Made by a program: the position numbers and the translations under genes | Source of the DNA: Imperialibacter sp965651695 | GTDB taxonomy: Bacteria; Bacteroidota; Bacteroidia; Cytophagales; Cyclobacteriaceae | Assembly (NCBI GenBank): GCA_965651695.1 | Contig: CBFGTI010000101.1 | Location: 1 to 19,065 of the forward strand | Direction: 5' to 3' | DNA: 19,065 nt | Notes under the pieces: model-generated | The model's input: only the letters and a program-made list of their open reading frames with translations | Databases searched by the model: none | Told to the model about the DNA's origin: nothing | Shown here: positions 7,917-15,156 of the stretch, piece after piece | Layout: the number at the start of each line of letters is the position of its first letter | Position numbering within the stretch: the stretch's first letter is position 1

Positions 7917-8126
7917 AATTATTTTGATTAAAGGGTAAGTGGGCTTTGCAGAAAATGCCTACCCGTTGGAGTTTCCTTTTGCTGCTGCCTTAGTCTTCAT
8001 CAAAAACGTCCGGCCGCAGCGCCTTATTTCAGGAGTAAAAAAGAGAAAAAAAAGGCGTCCTGGCATAACTGGAATATCTCACTGTATTGCAATTCCAATT
8101 TCCAGAAAAAGCTTGCAGCGCTGATT

Positions 8127-8873
8127 TTACAACTGATAAAAGATAAAATAGGTCATGGCCAGGTTGAAGCCGGCATGGCTTGCAATGGCGCCCAGCAGGG
8201 AGCCGGATTTTTTGAGGCAACTGATAAAGAGCAGGCTGGTGGCAAACATGCAGCACACCCATAGGAGAGCGGGTATCGGCAAAAACTCCCAGACTCCGGA
8301 GCTATACACGATGCCAAAATGAGCAACGTGGGTGAGTGCGAAGGCAAGGCCGTCTGTCACGGTTGCCTTTCGCTCTCCGAGGCTGGCGCTAAAACTTGCG
8401 TGCACAATGCCGCGGAAAAACAGTTCTTCCCCCACGGGGCTAAAAAGCATACCGGTAACGGCAAATATTGTAAAATAGATCAGCTTATCGTTACCGCCTA
8501 GCTCCTGTGGCAGGTTGTACGATCTTCCGATGTAAACGTACCAATTGCTGATGGAATCGGCATATAGCAGGTAGCCGAGGTAGAAGATGGCGGCGCTGGC
8601 GCACAAGCCTGCCAGAAAAGAAACGAGCACACTGCTGAAGTTCCGGGGAGCCGTCAGGCCGATTTTTTGTCTTCCTGCCTTGGAGAGGAAGATGAAAGGG
8701 ACAACAGCAGAAACGACCATCATTAGGGCTATACTGCCATATTTGCCGGAGATGTTCGCATGCAACACCATTGCAAACCTTGGTACGCACACGGCCAAAA
8801 TCAATACCACCCCAAATAACCAGTTAAATTTGAACAGCCTGCTCCACAGCGGTCTAAGCAACTCTTCGTTCAT
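8127..8873 (-). CDS. CPBP family intramembrane metalloprotease (CAAX-like)
   Basis: A 248-residue polytopic membrane protein with the CPBP/Abi motifs. Motif 1 is EELFFRG with Glu149, Glu150 and Arg154; motif 2 is ALTHVAHF with His182; motif 3 is SHAGFN with His233 and Asn237. Together these form the metal site of Rce1-like glutamyl proteases. About seven hydrophobic segments are visible, the first at residues 19-35. Bacterial members are involved in peptide maturation, immunity to self-made peptides, or unknown roles; no bacteriocin or prenylated-protein gene is nearby to suggest which. Alternatively it may be a regulator without protease activity. The ATG at 8873 is preceded by an A-rich leader, 57 bp after the lipoprotein gene, so the two may be co-transcribed. 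Confidence 0.9.
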   Translation of the reverse strand: MNEELLRPLWSRLFKFNWLFGVVLILAVCVPRFAMVLHANISGKYGSIALMMVVSAVVPFIFLSKAGRQKIGLTAPRNFSSVLVSFLAGLCASAAIFYLGYLLYADSISNWYVYIGRSYNLPQELGGNDKLIYFTIFAVTGMLFSPVGEELFFRGIVHASFSASLGERKATVTDGLAFALTHVAHFGIVYSSGVWEFLPIPALLWVCCMFATSLLFISCLKKSGSLLGAIASHAGFNLAMTYFIFYQL

Positions 8874-8930
8874 CTGTTTTTTTTAAATAAAGGTGCAAAT
8901 TCTAATCTCCCGGCAATCTGATGCAAACAA

Positions 8931-10019
8931 TCAGGTGTAGTATTCAATCACTTTATGGGCTAGCTGAATATAGCCGCTGTCGCCTGAGTAGTAGCCCATC
9001 ACAAAAAAACCGATGATGGTTTTGAGGGCATCAACTTGTTTTTCCTGCCCTAAAAAATCTTCGCCACCCGGGTACACCCGGGAGTTTCCTTCCGTTGAAA
9101 TTTCGCCACTTTCAAGTACTCTGCTTTTCTGCCAGTCAACGGCACAACTCAAACAATCCCACAGCGGGGCTCTTATGGGTTCGGAGGCGTCGAGCAATGA
9201 ATATAAGCCAAAGCCAGCATATATGCCCACTCCCTGGTAGCTGCTGTCCCAGCCGCTGCCTTCGACAAAATACCCGTTTGCATGCTGTTTCGAAATTGCC
9301 TGCTCAGCAAATGATACTCCTGCCAGCATCAGGTTGTCGTCGTTCAGCCACTTGCCCAACCCGTAGTACGCAAGGGCATTGAAAAAAACCCGGTTCGGGG
9401 CGTTTTCATCTGCGGCTTCCAGTACAGCTTTTTTGGACAACAACCAGTCGGCGGCATTCTGAATCTTCGGCAGCAACGCATCCACCCTGTTCTTATAAGG
9501 CAAAATTTCGGCGGAGTGGTACCAGGAGCTTTGCTCCAATGTGTTTAAAGCTAAACCAAGCGACGAAAGAAAAAACGACACGCCACTGGCCAAATCGGCC
9601 TCGCCGGGGGTTTGATCCGACAGCTCTGCAGGCACTGTTAATTCAAAATCGCCGGCGGGCAACTGGTGATCAAAAGCGTATTCGATTGCCTTGATGGTAT
9701 ACTCCAGCGCTTGCGTATCTTCGCTAACGATGGCATAATCGGCCTGGGCGGAAATACCCATCTGAAACCTGACGTGGAAATAGCCATTCCTGTTTCTGCC
9801 CATGGCGCCGTTGCTGTCGGGCATGTCGGATGCCGCAATTGCCTGGATAACTTCGGCGTCAAACAATTGAAGGAGCTGATTTCTGCTGTAGTTGTGCATA
9901 ACCGGCACGGCTTGGCACCGATAGCCTTTTGCTACATCGCCCGTGTCGTCGCCCTTATCGCAGGATGCGGAAATAAGCAGCAAAAGACAGCCTGCTGCTA
10001 CTGTTTTCGCAATGTTCAC
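8931..10019 (-). CDS. Unrecognised lipoprotein, probably alpha/alpha-barrel-like
   Basis: A 362-residue protein that I do not recognise. It has a lipoprotein signal peptide: hydrophobic residues 6-18, lipobox ISASC with Cys20, then DKGDDTGD, an acidic run resembling the Bacteroidota surface lipoprotein export signal. The mature part is largely helical, with aromatic and glycine-rich turns (ANGYFVEGSGWDSSYQGVG, SRVYPGGEDFLGQEK) between helix pairs. This is the usual look of an alpha/alpha toroid such as those of polysaccharide lyases and six-hairpin glycosidases. That would suggest a glycan-binding or glycan-cutting role, but I see no specific catalytic motif, so function stays open. The start is GTG at 10019: the preceding in-frame triplets include a stop, and no ATG lies before the signal peptide. 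Confidence 0.7.
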   Translation of the reverse strand: MNIAKTVAAGCLLLLISASCDKGDDTGDVAKGYRCQAVPVMHNYSRNQLLQLFDAEVIQAIAASDMPDSNGAMGRNRNGYFHVRFQMGISAQADYAIVSEDTQALEYTIKAIEYAFDHQLPAGDFELTVPAELSDQTPGEADLASGVSFFLSSLGLALNTLEQSSWYHSAEILPYKNRVDALLPKIQNAADWLLSKKAVLEAADENAPNRVFFNALAYYGLGKWLNDDNLMLAGVSFAEQAISKQHANGYFVEGSGWDSSYQGVGIYAGFGLYSLLDASEPIRAPLWDCLSCAVDWQKSRVLESGEISTEGNSRVYPGGEDFLGQEKQVDALKTIIGFFVMGYYSGDSGYIQLAHKVIEYYT

Positions 10020-10167
10020 GTGTTACTTTTGCTTTGGTGTACCTAAAAAGTAAGGGTTAATGCGGTCCTTCGGAGTTATTCCGACAAATCTTGCTTTTGG
10101 TAAAAAACTTACGGTCCGAAATTAACAAAAAACCCGGCGATCTCATTGCATTTTTGAGCCCAGCGCT

Positions 10168-11292
10168 TTACAAATTCGAAGCTTCTTTTGCATAACCAAG
10201 CAGCCGAACCAGGTCAACCGCTTTTATCATGTTCCACTGCATGGCGGCCACAATGCCGTGAATAGCCAGTAGCTGTCTGTCGATCACTTTCCCCTCATCG
10301 GTTAGCAGTGTTTCCAACCTGCTTTTGGCTTTTGCATAACCGGCGGTTTCGTACATCAACAGTATGTTTACCGTGTTTTCCTCCGCAGTTAGTAACCGCT
10401 CTTTTGGGCTGTAACCCAGCTGCCGCACCATGGCTTCGGCCACCGCCCAGGTCGACCAGGGATTTTGCCCGGTTACCAGGCTACCGTCCACCACCAGATT
10501 TTCGAGGTAAAGATGTCCCCCACTGAACCGGGCGCCTTTTGCTATCAGCGCATCCTCCAGAAGGAAAGGAAATATGCTCGTGGCGTCAGGTATCAGAAAG
10601 AGCTCTTCTTCGTTGGTGAATCCGCTCACTGCTTTACCCGCCAGCAGCGGGTTACCCTTGGCAAGCGTTACGTTTACCAGCGCTGCCGGCCCATGGCAAA
10701 CTGCTCCCACCACTTTCCCTGATTCGTAATATTCCCTCACTATGGATTGAATCGTGATATTTTGTGGAAAATCCCACATGGCGCCCTTGCCTCCTGCAAA
10801 GTAGACCGCCTGGTAGTCGCCGGCAACCACTTCTGCGATCGGAATGGTGTGTGCTGTTTTCCGTTGTGCGGCGGAGTCGTTCAAAAATGCGTAATCAAAA
10901 GCGCCCATGTCGTCCCAGTCGATCACCACGGGCGGAGCGCCGCCGCCCGGGCTGGCAATGTCTACTTCGAAACCATTGGCCTGAAATACATAGTAGGCCC
11001 GTGCAAGCTCTGTCAGCTCATAACCTGTTGCCTTTTGGCTGCTGCCCATGGTGCCGCAGCTGGTAACCACCGCTAGTATTTTGCCGCGGCTTGCCGGAAC
11101 GGTCGCCGGAACGGTCGCCGGAACGGACCGCGATAAGTAGGGGAGGTCTTCGGGGAGCGTTCGACTCAGTTCTTCTTTATGCTCACCGGAGGGTAGCAAA
11201 CTCATAAACCAGAACCCGAAGGAAACGATGGCTACTACGAGGGTTGTGAAAGCGATTAAAAACCATTTTAGAAAAGGGTACTTCTTCAGCAT
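10168..11292 (-). CDS. Membrane-anchored DJ-1/PfpI family protein with C-terminal extension
   Basis: With the ATG at 11292 the protein has 374 residues. An N-terminal membrane helix (about residues 9-32) is followed by a linker with a repeated Val-Pro-Ala-Thr unit. The DJ-1/PfpI domain covers about residues 70-275. It carries FAGGKGAMWDF and the nucleophile elbow GAVCHGPAALVN, with Cys199 followed by His200, the pattern of the Hsp31-like branch. Family members act as glyoxalases, chaperones or amidases, and the exact activity is not evident. The last ~85 residues are a helical extension absent from ordinary DJ-1 proteins. The gene lies 88 bp after the AraC regulator gene and is its likely co-transcribed partner. 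A longer frame from TTG at 11322 is less likely: that codon lies in a small hairpin (11315-11329). Confidence 0.85.
   Translation of the reverse strand: MLKKYPFLKWFLIAFTTLVVAIVSFGFWFMSLLPSGEHKEELSRTLPEDLPYLSRSVPATVPATVPASRGKILAVVTSCGTMGSSQKATGYELTELARAYYVFQANGFEVDIASPGGGAPPVVIDWDDMGAFDYAFLNDSAAQRKTAHTIPIAEVVAGDYQAVYFAGGKGAMWDFPQNITIQSIVREYYESGKVVGAVCHGPAALVNVTLAKGNPLLAGKAVSGFTNEEELFLIPDATSIFPFLLEDALIAKGARFSGGHLYLENLVVDGSLVTGQNPWSTWAVAEAMVRQLGYSPKERLLTAEENTVNILLMYETAGYAKAKSRLETLLTDEGKVIDRQLLAIHGIVAAMQWNMIKAVDLVRLLGYAKEASNL
11092..11124. repeat. 12-bp tandem repeat in the DJ-1 linker
   Basis: The 12-bp unit ggtcgccggaac occurs twice in full (11101-11112, 11113-11124), with a partial third unit at 11092-11100. 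Because it is a multiple of three it encodes repeated Val-Pro-Ala-Thr in the linker between the membrane anchor and the catalytic domain. Copy number may vary between strains without breaking the frame. Confidence 0.85.
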
Positions 11293-11353
11293 TGCATTTA
11301 CTTTTTTTAATGTGCCCTGCAAAACAGGGTAAATGCCCGTGCTGTGCCTATTT

Positions 11354-11386
11354 AAATGATCATTCCGAAAGACAAACTGATCATTT
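11354..11386. promoter_or_regulatory. Perfect 9-bp inverted repeat between the AraC and DJ-1 genes
   Basis: AAATGATCA (11354-11362) and TGATCATTT (11378-11386) are perfect inverse copies separated by 15 bases, and the second arm includes the AraC gene stop codon. It could be an operator for the DJ-1 gene or an intercistronic RNA hairpin. No T run follows on the minus strand, so a classical terminator is unlikely. Confidence 0.5.
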
Positions 11387-12424
11387 TGCCAATCTTTTTC
11401 GAAATTCTACCGGTGTGTGGCCGGTTTGGCTTTTGAAAGCCTGGTTGAAACTCGATATGCTGTTAAAGCCCACCTCGTAGGCAATGGCCGCTACCGTGAA
11501 GTGCTCATACTGCCCGCTGCGAAACATTTTCAATGATTCGGCAATCCGGTGCTGATTGATAAAGCTGTTGAAGTTGGCTTTGCCTTGTTTATTGATGACC
11601 ATGGAAAGCGCTTGCGGTGTTACGTTGAGTTGCTCACTGAGGCTCTTTAGCGTGAGGTCGCCGTTTTTAAATTGCTTTTCTTCTACCACCGCCTTTAGCA
11701 CGCTGGCAAATAGCTGATCTATTTGTTCGCCTGAAACCGGCGTTGTTTTGTATTTGGTATGCCCCGCGGCTTTAATGTACCCTTTTTTAATAATAATCAG
11801 GCTGATACTGTATGCTACCAGCGAATACAGAATAGGACCTACGATGTAGGGAATGGCATCATCGAACAGGTTGAGTACATACACAAACCACAGTGCCAAT
11901 AGTGCATAAAACACCAGCCGCAATAGCGCAAGGGAAGCGGCCGGCAGTTGCGCCTTTCTCGCTTCGTGCATCCGGAGGTAGCTGGCAAAAAGGTAGAGCA
12001 GGTAGTGTGCGTAGTAGGTAGCGAACATGAGTATAAACACAGCTTTCGGTAGCGAGCGGGCTACGTGTTCGTTTAGCCAGACTCCAAACAGCAGCCCGGC
12101 AGCAGCGGGGATAAAATGAGCCGCATGTTTTGCTTGCAGCCGTAAGGTGGGGTTTACAAGCGATTGCGTGTACATATAAAACAGCGGACCGATGGCCATG
12201 AGTGTGGCCAGCCCGGTAAACACAAACTCGACAGCGAGGTCTTCAGTAAATTCCAGAAACACCGACTTGCCAACACGAAACGACAGCACCAGCAGCAGCA
12301 GGCTGAGGATTTTGTTGGACGTACGGTTGCCTGCAGGGTAGACCCATAGAAAAGCCGCCAAAAACAAGCCGTGCAGCACCCCAAGGCCGCTTATGAGAAT
12401 CAGAAAAATATCGCCTGCAGACAT
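11381..12424 (-). CDS. AraC family regulator with seven-helix membrane N-terminus
   Basis: A 347-residue regulator. Residues 1-220 are hydrophobic, with about seven membrane helices (first near 5-28, then about 37-55 and 67-88). The C-terminal ~100 residues are an AraC/XylS double helix-turn-helix: LTLKSLSEQLNVTPQALSMV for the first HTH, and VAAIAYEVGFNSISSFNQAF followed by TGHTPVEFRKRL for the second. This architecture is common in Bacteroidota. It implies a regulator held in the inner membrane that senses a signal at or in the membrane and activates nearby genes. The likely targets are its neighbours: the DJ-1 gene downstream and two small membrane proteins upstream. It starts 26 bp after the preceding gene, which suggests co-transcription. 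Confidence 0.9.
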   Translation of the reverse strand: MSAGDIFLILISGLGVLHGLFLAAFLWVYPAGNRTSNKILSLLLLVLSFRVGKSVFLEFTEDLAVEFVFTGLATLMAIGPLFYMYTQSLVNPTLRLQAKHAAHFIPAAAGLLFGVWLNEHVARSLPKAVFILMFATYYAHYLLYLFASYLRMHEARKAQLPAASLALLRLVFYALLALWFVYVLNLFDDAIPYIVGPILYSLVAYSISLIIIKKGYIKAAGHTKYKTTPVSGEQIDQLFASVLKAVVEEKQFKNGDLTLKSLSEQLNVTPQALSMVINKQGKANFNSFINQHRIAESLKMFRSGQYEHFTVAAIAYEVGFNSISSFNQAFKSQTGHTPVEFRKRLAK

Positions 12425-12450
12425 GGGATGGGGGGCTGAATTGTGGTGGT

Positions 12451-12894
12451 TTACTTTTGCGCCGGGATGCGGTGAACATTAAGTGCAGCCGCACTCGGCC
12501 CTTTTACGGATGCCGTTTGCCATTCAATTGCTGCCAAAACGACGATCACTGCCATTTCAAGTACAAAGTAAGTCAGCCCCCACACCGTGAGTTCTTGATA
12601 GTATACCACAATCAGCCCTGCGGTGAGGCAGCAATACAGCAGGTTGGCTGTGGCAATAATTTTCATGTAAAGCCTCCAGGCTTGCGGCGTGCGCAAATAG
12701 CACGAGAACGAAAGGGTAAAGAAAATACAGGCAATCAGTGCCAGAATGTACAGTACCGGCGGGGGCATTCCGAAGGTAGCTTCAAAAACCGGCAGCACCC
12801 CGGCCAGCATTATTGCTGTGAGCATCGCCCCGAGACTGTCGAGCAGGAAAAGTTTAGCCGGTGTTATGTGATAGCTCGTGTGCCGAAATTCCAT
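12451..12894 (-). CDS. Four-helix membrane protein of unknown function
   Basis: A 147-residue protein that I do not recognise. Four hydrophobic segments are visible at about residues 14-35, 45-65, 75-98 and 104-121, with short loops and a soluble, alanine-rich C-terminus. The frame stays open further upstream to 13194, but that part is a shadow of the neighbouring gene. The ATG at 12894, shortly after a purine-rich GAAGAC, starts directly before the hydrophobic core and is preferred. It lies between a six-helix membrane protein gene and the membrane-bound AraC regulator gene, 26 bp before the latter. A role as partner or signal source for that regulator is possible but is only inferred from position. 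Confidence 0.7.
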   Translation of the reverse strand: MEFRHTSYHITPAKLFLLDSLGAMLTAIMLAGVLPVFEATFGMPPPVLYILALIACIFFTLSFSCYLRTPQAWRLYMKIIATANLLYCCLTAGLIVVYYQELTVWGLTYFVLEMAVIVVLAAIEWQTASVKGPSAAALNVHRIPAQK

Positions 12895-12914
12895 TGGGTC
12901 TTCTTTGGTTAAGT

Positions 12915-12970
12915 GGCTGCAACAATACCGAAAGATAATGAAAGGGTAATGAATGTTGGCATTTGCAGCC
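12915..12970. repeat. 8-bp inverted repeat in the gap between two membrane protein genes
   Basis: GGCTGCAA (12915-12922) and TTGCAGCC (12963-12970) are perfect inverse copies 40 bases apart in the 89-bp gap. They could close a loop in the transcript just before the downstream start at 12894. The long spacing makes a functional role uncertain. Confidence 0.35.
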
Positions 12971-12983
12971 TTAATCGCTCGCT

Positions 12984-13571
12984 TCAGCACTTCACCGATG
13001 CCTGGCTGTTTTCCTTCCTCCACCGCAGCTCCAGCACCACAATGGCCACCAGGTAAAGCGCTACAATTACAAACGGGATAACTACAAAGCGATCCTCTGG
13101 AAAAAAATACCAGCATGCCAGCACGGCAATGGTTCGGGCGATGCCGTGTGCCATGCCAATCCAGTGCTGCAGTGCCCACGACATGGGTACCCACATCAGG
13201 CCGGTGAGAATGCCCACGGTGAGTGGCAAAGAGGTGTAATCGGCCAGAAAGAAGGGAATAGCGATTGCGTATACAAGCAGCGACATCACCACCGTTTGCA
13301 TGAACAAGCCGGAGAAGGCGTTTTTAGGCCGCGACTTGTCAAGAAAATTTTCGCCCGTAAACCGCGAAATGAACATGCCGAGGTAAGCGATCATGCCGGT
13401 GGCGATAAACAGCGCCCAAACCATCTGCTGGGGCGGGAGCAATAGCCCCGCAATACCGGTTGCCAGCCAGGCAATCGAGCCTGCGATTGGCATGGCGAGA
13501 AATCTGCTCTTTTTGTATTCGGCCTGCTGTACTTCGAGTGTGCGAACGAGGTGTGCTGTGTTGCTTGTCAT
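12984..13571 (-). CDS. Six-helix membrane protein, DUF7010-like
   Basis: A 195-residue membrane protein with about six hydrophobic segments (roughly 24-45, 49-67, 86-106, 112-130, 140-156, 160-182). A short basic N-terminal region precedes the first helix and a charged tail follows the last (LRWRKENSQ). Length, the early KKSRFLAMPIAG segment and FPEDRFVVIPFVIVALYL near the end recall the DUF7010 family, an assignment made from memory and not certain. No function is known. It is the first gene of the minus-strand group leading to the AraC and DJ-1 genes, 89 bp upstream of the next gene. The ATG at 13571 is clear. Confidence 0.78.
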   Translation of the reverse strand: MTSNTAHLVRTLEVQQAEYKKSRFLAMPIAGSIAWLATGIAGLLLPPQQMVWALFIATGMIAYLGMFISRFTGENFLDKSRPKNAFSGLFMQTVVMSLLVYAIAIPFFLADYTSLPLTVGILTGLMWVPMSWALQHWIGMAHGIARTIAVLACWYFFPEDRFVVIPFVIVALYLVAIVVLELRWRKENSQASVKC

Positions 13572-13728
13572 GGCATTCGTATTTAAAGTGATTGGTTAGT
13601 TTTTCGCTTAGATACCGAACCACTCACTTTGTTACATCGCGGGCAAAAAAATATCGGCAGCAGGCAAAACCGTACCCTCAGGCATCACAGCAGCGTAACT
13701 CTTTCATTGCCAGGGGTTGTGGCGGCAG

Positions 13729-14196
13729 TCAGCGTTTTAGCGCCATCAGGTAGTTCACAAGCCTGCCGGTATTTTCTACAAGGCCTGTATCGGCTTTAAA
13801 GGTTGCTACCGCATGTTTAAGAGCATCTGCCGTCGGGAAGATGTTGTGCCATTCCATGCGGGTATGTTCCCCTTCGTGGTGCAGGTAAATGGCGATGCTG
13901 AATTTGGGATCTTTCAGGTGGTCCAGTACAAGTTTTTTACCGGGGACGATTTCGCGGTAGATAAACTCATTCTCATAATCGGTACCATCCGGTCCGTGCA
14001 TAGTAAATTCCCATTTTCCACCTTCCTGCACTTCCATTTTCCGGATGGTATTGGTAAATCCGTCGGGCCCCCACCAGTGTTTGATGTGCTCAGGCGTGGT
14101 TAACACTAGCCACATCAGGTCTGCAGGGGCTTTTATAGTCCTGTTTATGATTAACGAGCGGCTCCTTAAATCTTCCATCGGCGAAATGAATAACAT
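13729..14196 (-). CDS. SRPBCC/AHSA1 domain protein, partner of the ArsR-AHSA1 fusion
   Basis: A 155-residue protein with a single AHSA1-type domain. The signature includes INRTIKAPADLMWLVLTTPEHIKHWWGPDGFTN near the N-terminus, GGKWEFTMHGPDG in the middle, and FPTADALKHAVATFKAD before the C-terminal helix. The KHWWGPDG motif is characteristic of the activator of Hsp90 ATPase homologue 1-like family in bacteria. Ligand and partner are unknown. It begins only 15 bases after the stop of the ArsR-AHSA1 fusion gene and is surely in the same transcript. A second in-frame ATG at 14178 (MEDLRSRS) could be the true start, since the first six residues precede the conserved domain. Confidence 0.88.
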   Translation of the reverse strand: MLFISPMEDLRSRSLIINRTIKAPADLMWLVLTTPEHIKHWWGPDGFTNTIRKMEVQEGGKWEFTMHGPDGTDYENEFIYREIVPGKKLVLDHLKDPKFSIAIYLHHEGEHTRMEWHNIFPTADALKHAVATFKADTGLVENTGRLVNYLMALKR

Positions 14197-14211
14197 TTTA
14201 TTAAATCAACA

Positions 14212-15078
14212 TCAATTTTTTGCTGAAGACAGCAGCGACTCAATTTTTTCAAATGACTCTCCCCAACCTTTTTGCATAATGGGTTCCATTTCGTCGAAAG
14301 TCTTTATTTCCGCTTCTGTTGCATCGCCATATACTTCCCATTTTACTGTCATTCTCACTTCTGTGGCACTTATAGGAACAAAGTTGACCGTGGTTAGTAG
14401 TGTGTCGGGATAGGTGGGATGGAACGGAGCTTTTATGAAGTTGCCGGCTTCGTCGCAGAAATGTTGGGTATATGCCAAAAGACGCCCGGCGTTCATAACT
14501 TTGAAGTGTAATTTGCCGTACTTGGTTACTCCATCAGGTGTGGTCATCACCCATTGAGAAGCACCACCTTCTCTCACATCCGTGCTGATAAACGACATTT
14601 CTGCCCCCGCTGGGCCCATCCAGCTTGCATACACCTCGGGGGCAGTCCACATGTCGTATAGCGTTTTAGCATCAGCTTTAAACGTATGGCTGATAACAAA
14701 CACGTCTTCCGGCGTTACTGCGGTTTCTTTACTTTCCGTACTTATCATAGTAAGATGCTTTTGCGATTGAAGTTTTACCAGGTATTTCTCCAGGTTATCA
14801 ACCCGGCTTTCCGCGATATCGCGCAATTGATGTAGCCAGAAATCGACCTCATTTACCTTGTCGAGCTTTATCTGATAATATATTTCGCGGCCCTGCTGGT
14901 TCGATTCCACCAGGCCACACTCAGTTAGTATCTGGATGTGCTTGGAAATGGTAGACCGGGCGGCGTCAAACTCATCGGCGATGGCACCGGCCGTGATAGT
15001 TTGTGAAGCGAGCAGCAAAAGAATCGACCTTCGGGTAGGATCGGCCAATGCTTGAAAAATGTCTCGTCGTAAAATCAT
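14212..15078 (-). CDS. ArsR-family repressor fused to an AHSA1/SRPBCC domain
   Basis: A 288-residue protein with two domains in one frame. Residues 1-100 are an ArsR-type winged helix: FQALADPTRRSILLLLAS, recognition helix in STISKHIQILTECGL, and wing GREIYYQI. There is no CxC metal site, so it is not a classic metal sensor. Residues ~125-285 are an AHSA1 domain (FKADAKTLYDMWTAPEVYASWMGP through the C-terminal helix), which could bind a hydrophobic ligand and control the DNA-binding half. At the junction an ATG at 14748 encodes Met111, where a separate AHSA1 gene would begin. The frame is open up to a TTG at 15126, but that stretch contains the promoter, so the ATG at 15078 is chosen. Tandem operators precede it; a second AHSA1 gene follows after 15 bases. 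Confidence 0.9.
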   Translation of the reverse strand: MILRRDIFQALADPTRRSILLLLASQTITAGAIADEFDAARSTISKHIQILTECGLVESNQQGREIYYQIKLDKVNEVDFWLHQLRDIAESRVDNLEKYLVKLQSQKHLTMISTESKETAVTPEDVFVISHTFKADAKTLYDMWTAPEVYASWMGPAGAEMSFISTDVREGGASQWVMTTPDGVTKYGKLHFKVMNAGRLLAYTQHFCDEAGNFIKAPFHPTYPDTLLTTVNFVPISATEVRMTVKWEVYGDATEAEIKTFDEMEPIMQKGWGESFEKIESLLSSAKN

Positions 15079-15080
15079 TG

Positions 15081-15125
15081 CGTCGCCATTTGACGACAAA
15101 TATGATATGTCGTCATTTAACGACA
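15081..15125. promoter_or_regulatory. Two tandem ArsR-type operators
   Basis: Two 18-bp imperfect palindromes share one design, 8-bp arms around TT: TGTCGTCA-TT-TAACGACA at 15108-15125 (seven of eight pairs) and CGTCGCCA-TT-TGACGACA at 15081-15098 (six of eight). They start 27 bp apart. The facing half-sites also form a perfect TGACGACA-9-TGTCGTCA repeat (15091-15115). Site one covers the promoter spacer, site two the -7 element and start point, so a bound dimer should block transcription. The short central spacer fits ArsR-family operators. Confidence 0.7.
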
Positions 15126-15127
15126 AA
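15097..15127 (-). promoter_or_regulatory. Promoter of the ArsR-AHSA1 fusion operon
   Basis: On the minus strand TTTG (15124-15127) is followed after exactly 19 bases by CATATTTG (15097-15104), one mismatch from TAnnTTTG. Transcription would begin around 15090, leaving a very short leader before the ATG at 15078. Both operator palindromes overlap this promoter. Confidence 0.65.
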
Positions 15128-15156
15128 ACATTTCGGTTGTTTTTTTGGAACAGTTT

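Noticed and set aside
8033..8060. Minus-strand T-rich runs downstream of the CPBP gene as a terminator
   Set aside because: The best stem nearby is only about six base pairs with a large loop and not adjacent to the T run.
7939..8124. Possible 61-codon plus-strand gene in the 210-bp gap between the peptidase and CPBP genes
   Set aside because: Non-ATG start, no ribosome binding site or promoter, and a composition without any recognisable domain.
11293..11322. TTG start at 11322 for the DJ-1 protein
   Set aside because: The codon lies in a small CCCTG/CAGGG hairpin; an ATG at 11292 directly precedes the membrane anchor.
12895..13194. Longer N-terminus (about 100 extra residues) for the four-helix membrane protein
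   Set aside because: The extra part overlaps the end of the preceding gene out of frame and has Cys/Gly/His-rich shadow composition; the ATG at 12894 starts next to the hydrophobic core.
13640..13728. Possible terminator after the AHSA1 gene, because of a T run at about 13646-13653 on the minus strand
   Set aside because: No stable hairpin directly precedes the T run; only three-base-pair stems could be formed.
15079..15126. TTG start at 15126 for the ArsR-AHSA1 fusion
   Set aside because: The 48 bases contain the -7 element, both operators and the likely transcription start, and the conserved ArsR N-terminus begins at the ATG at 15078.
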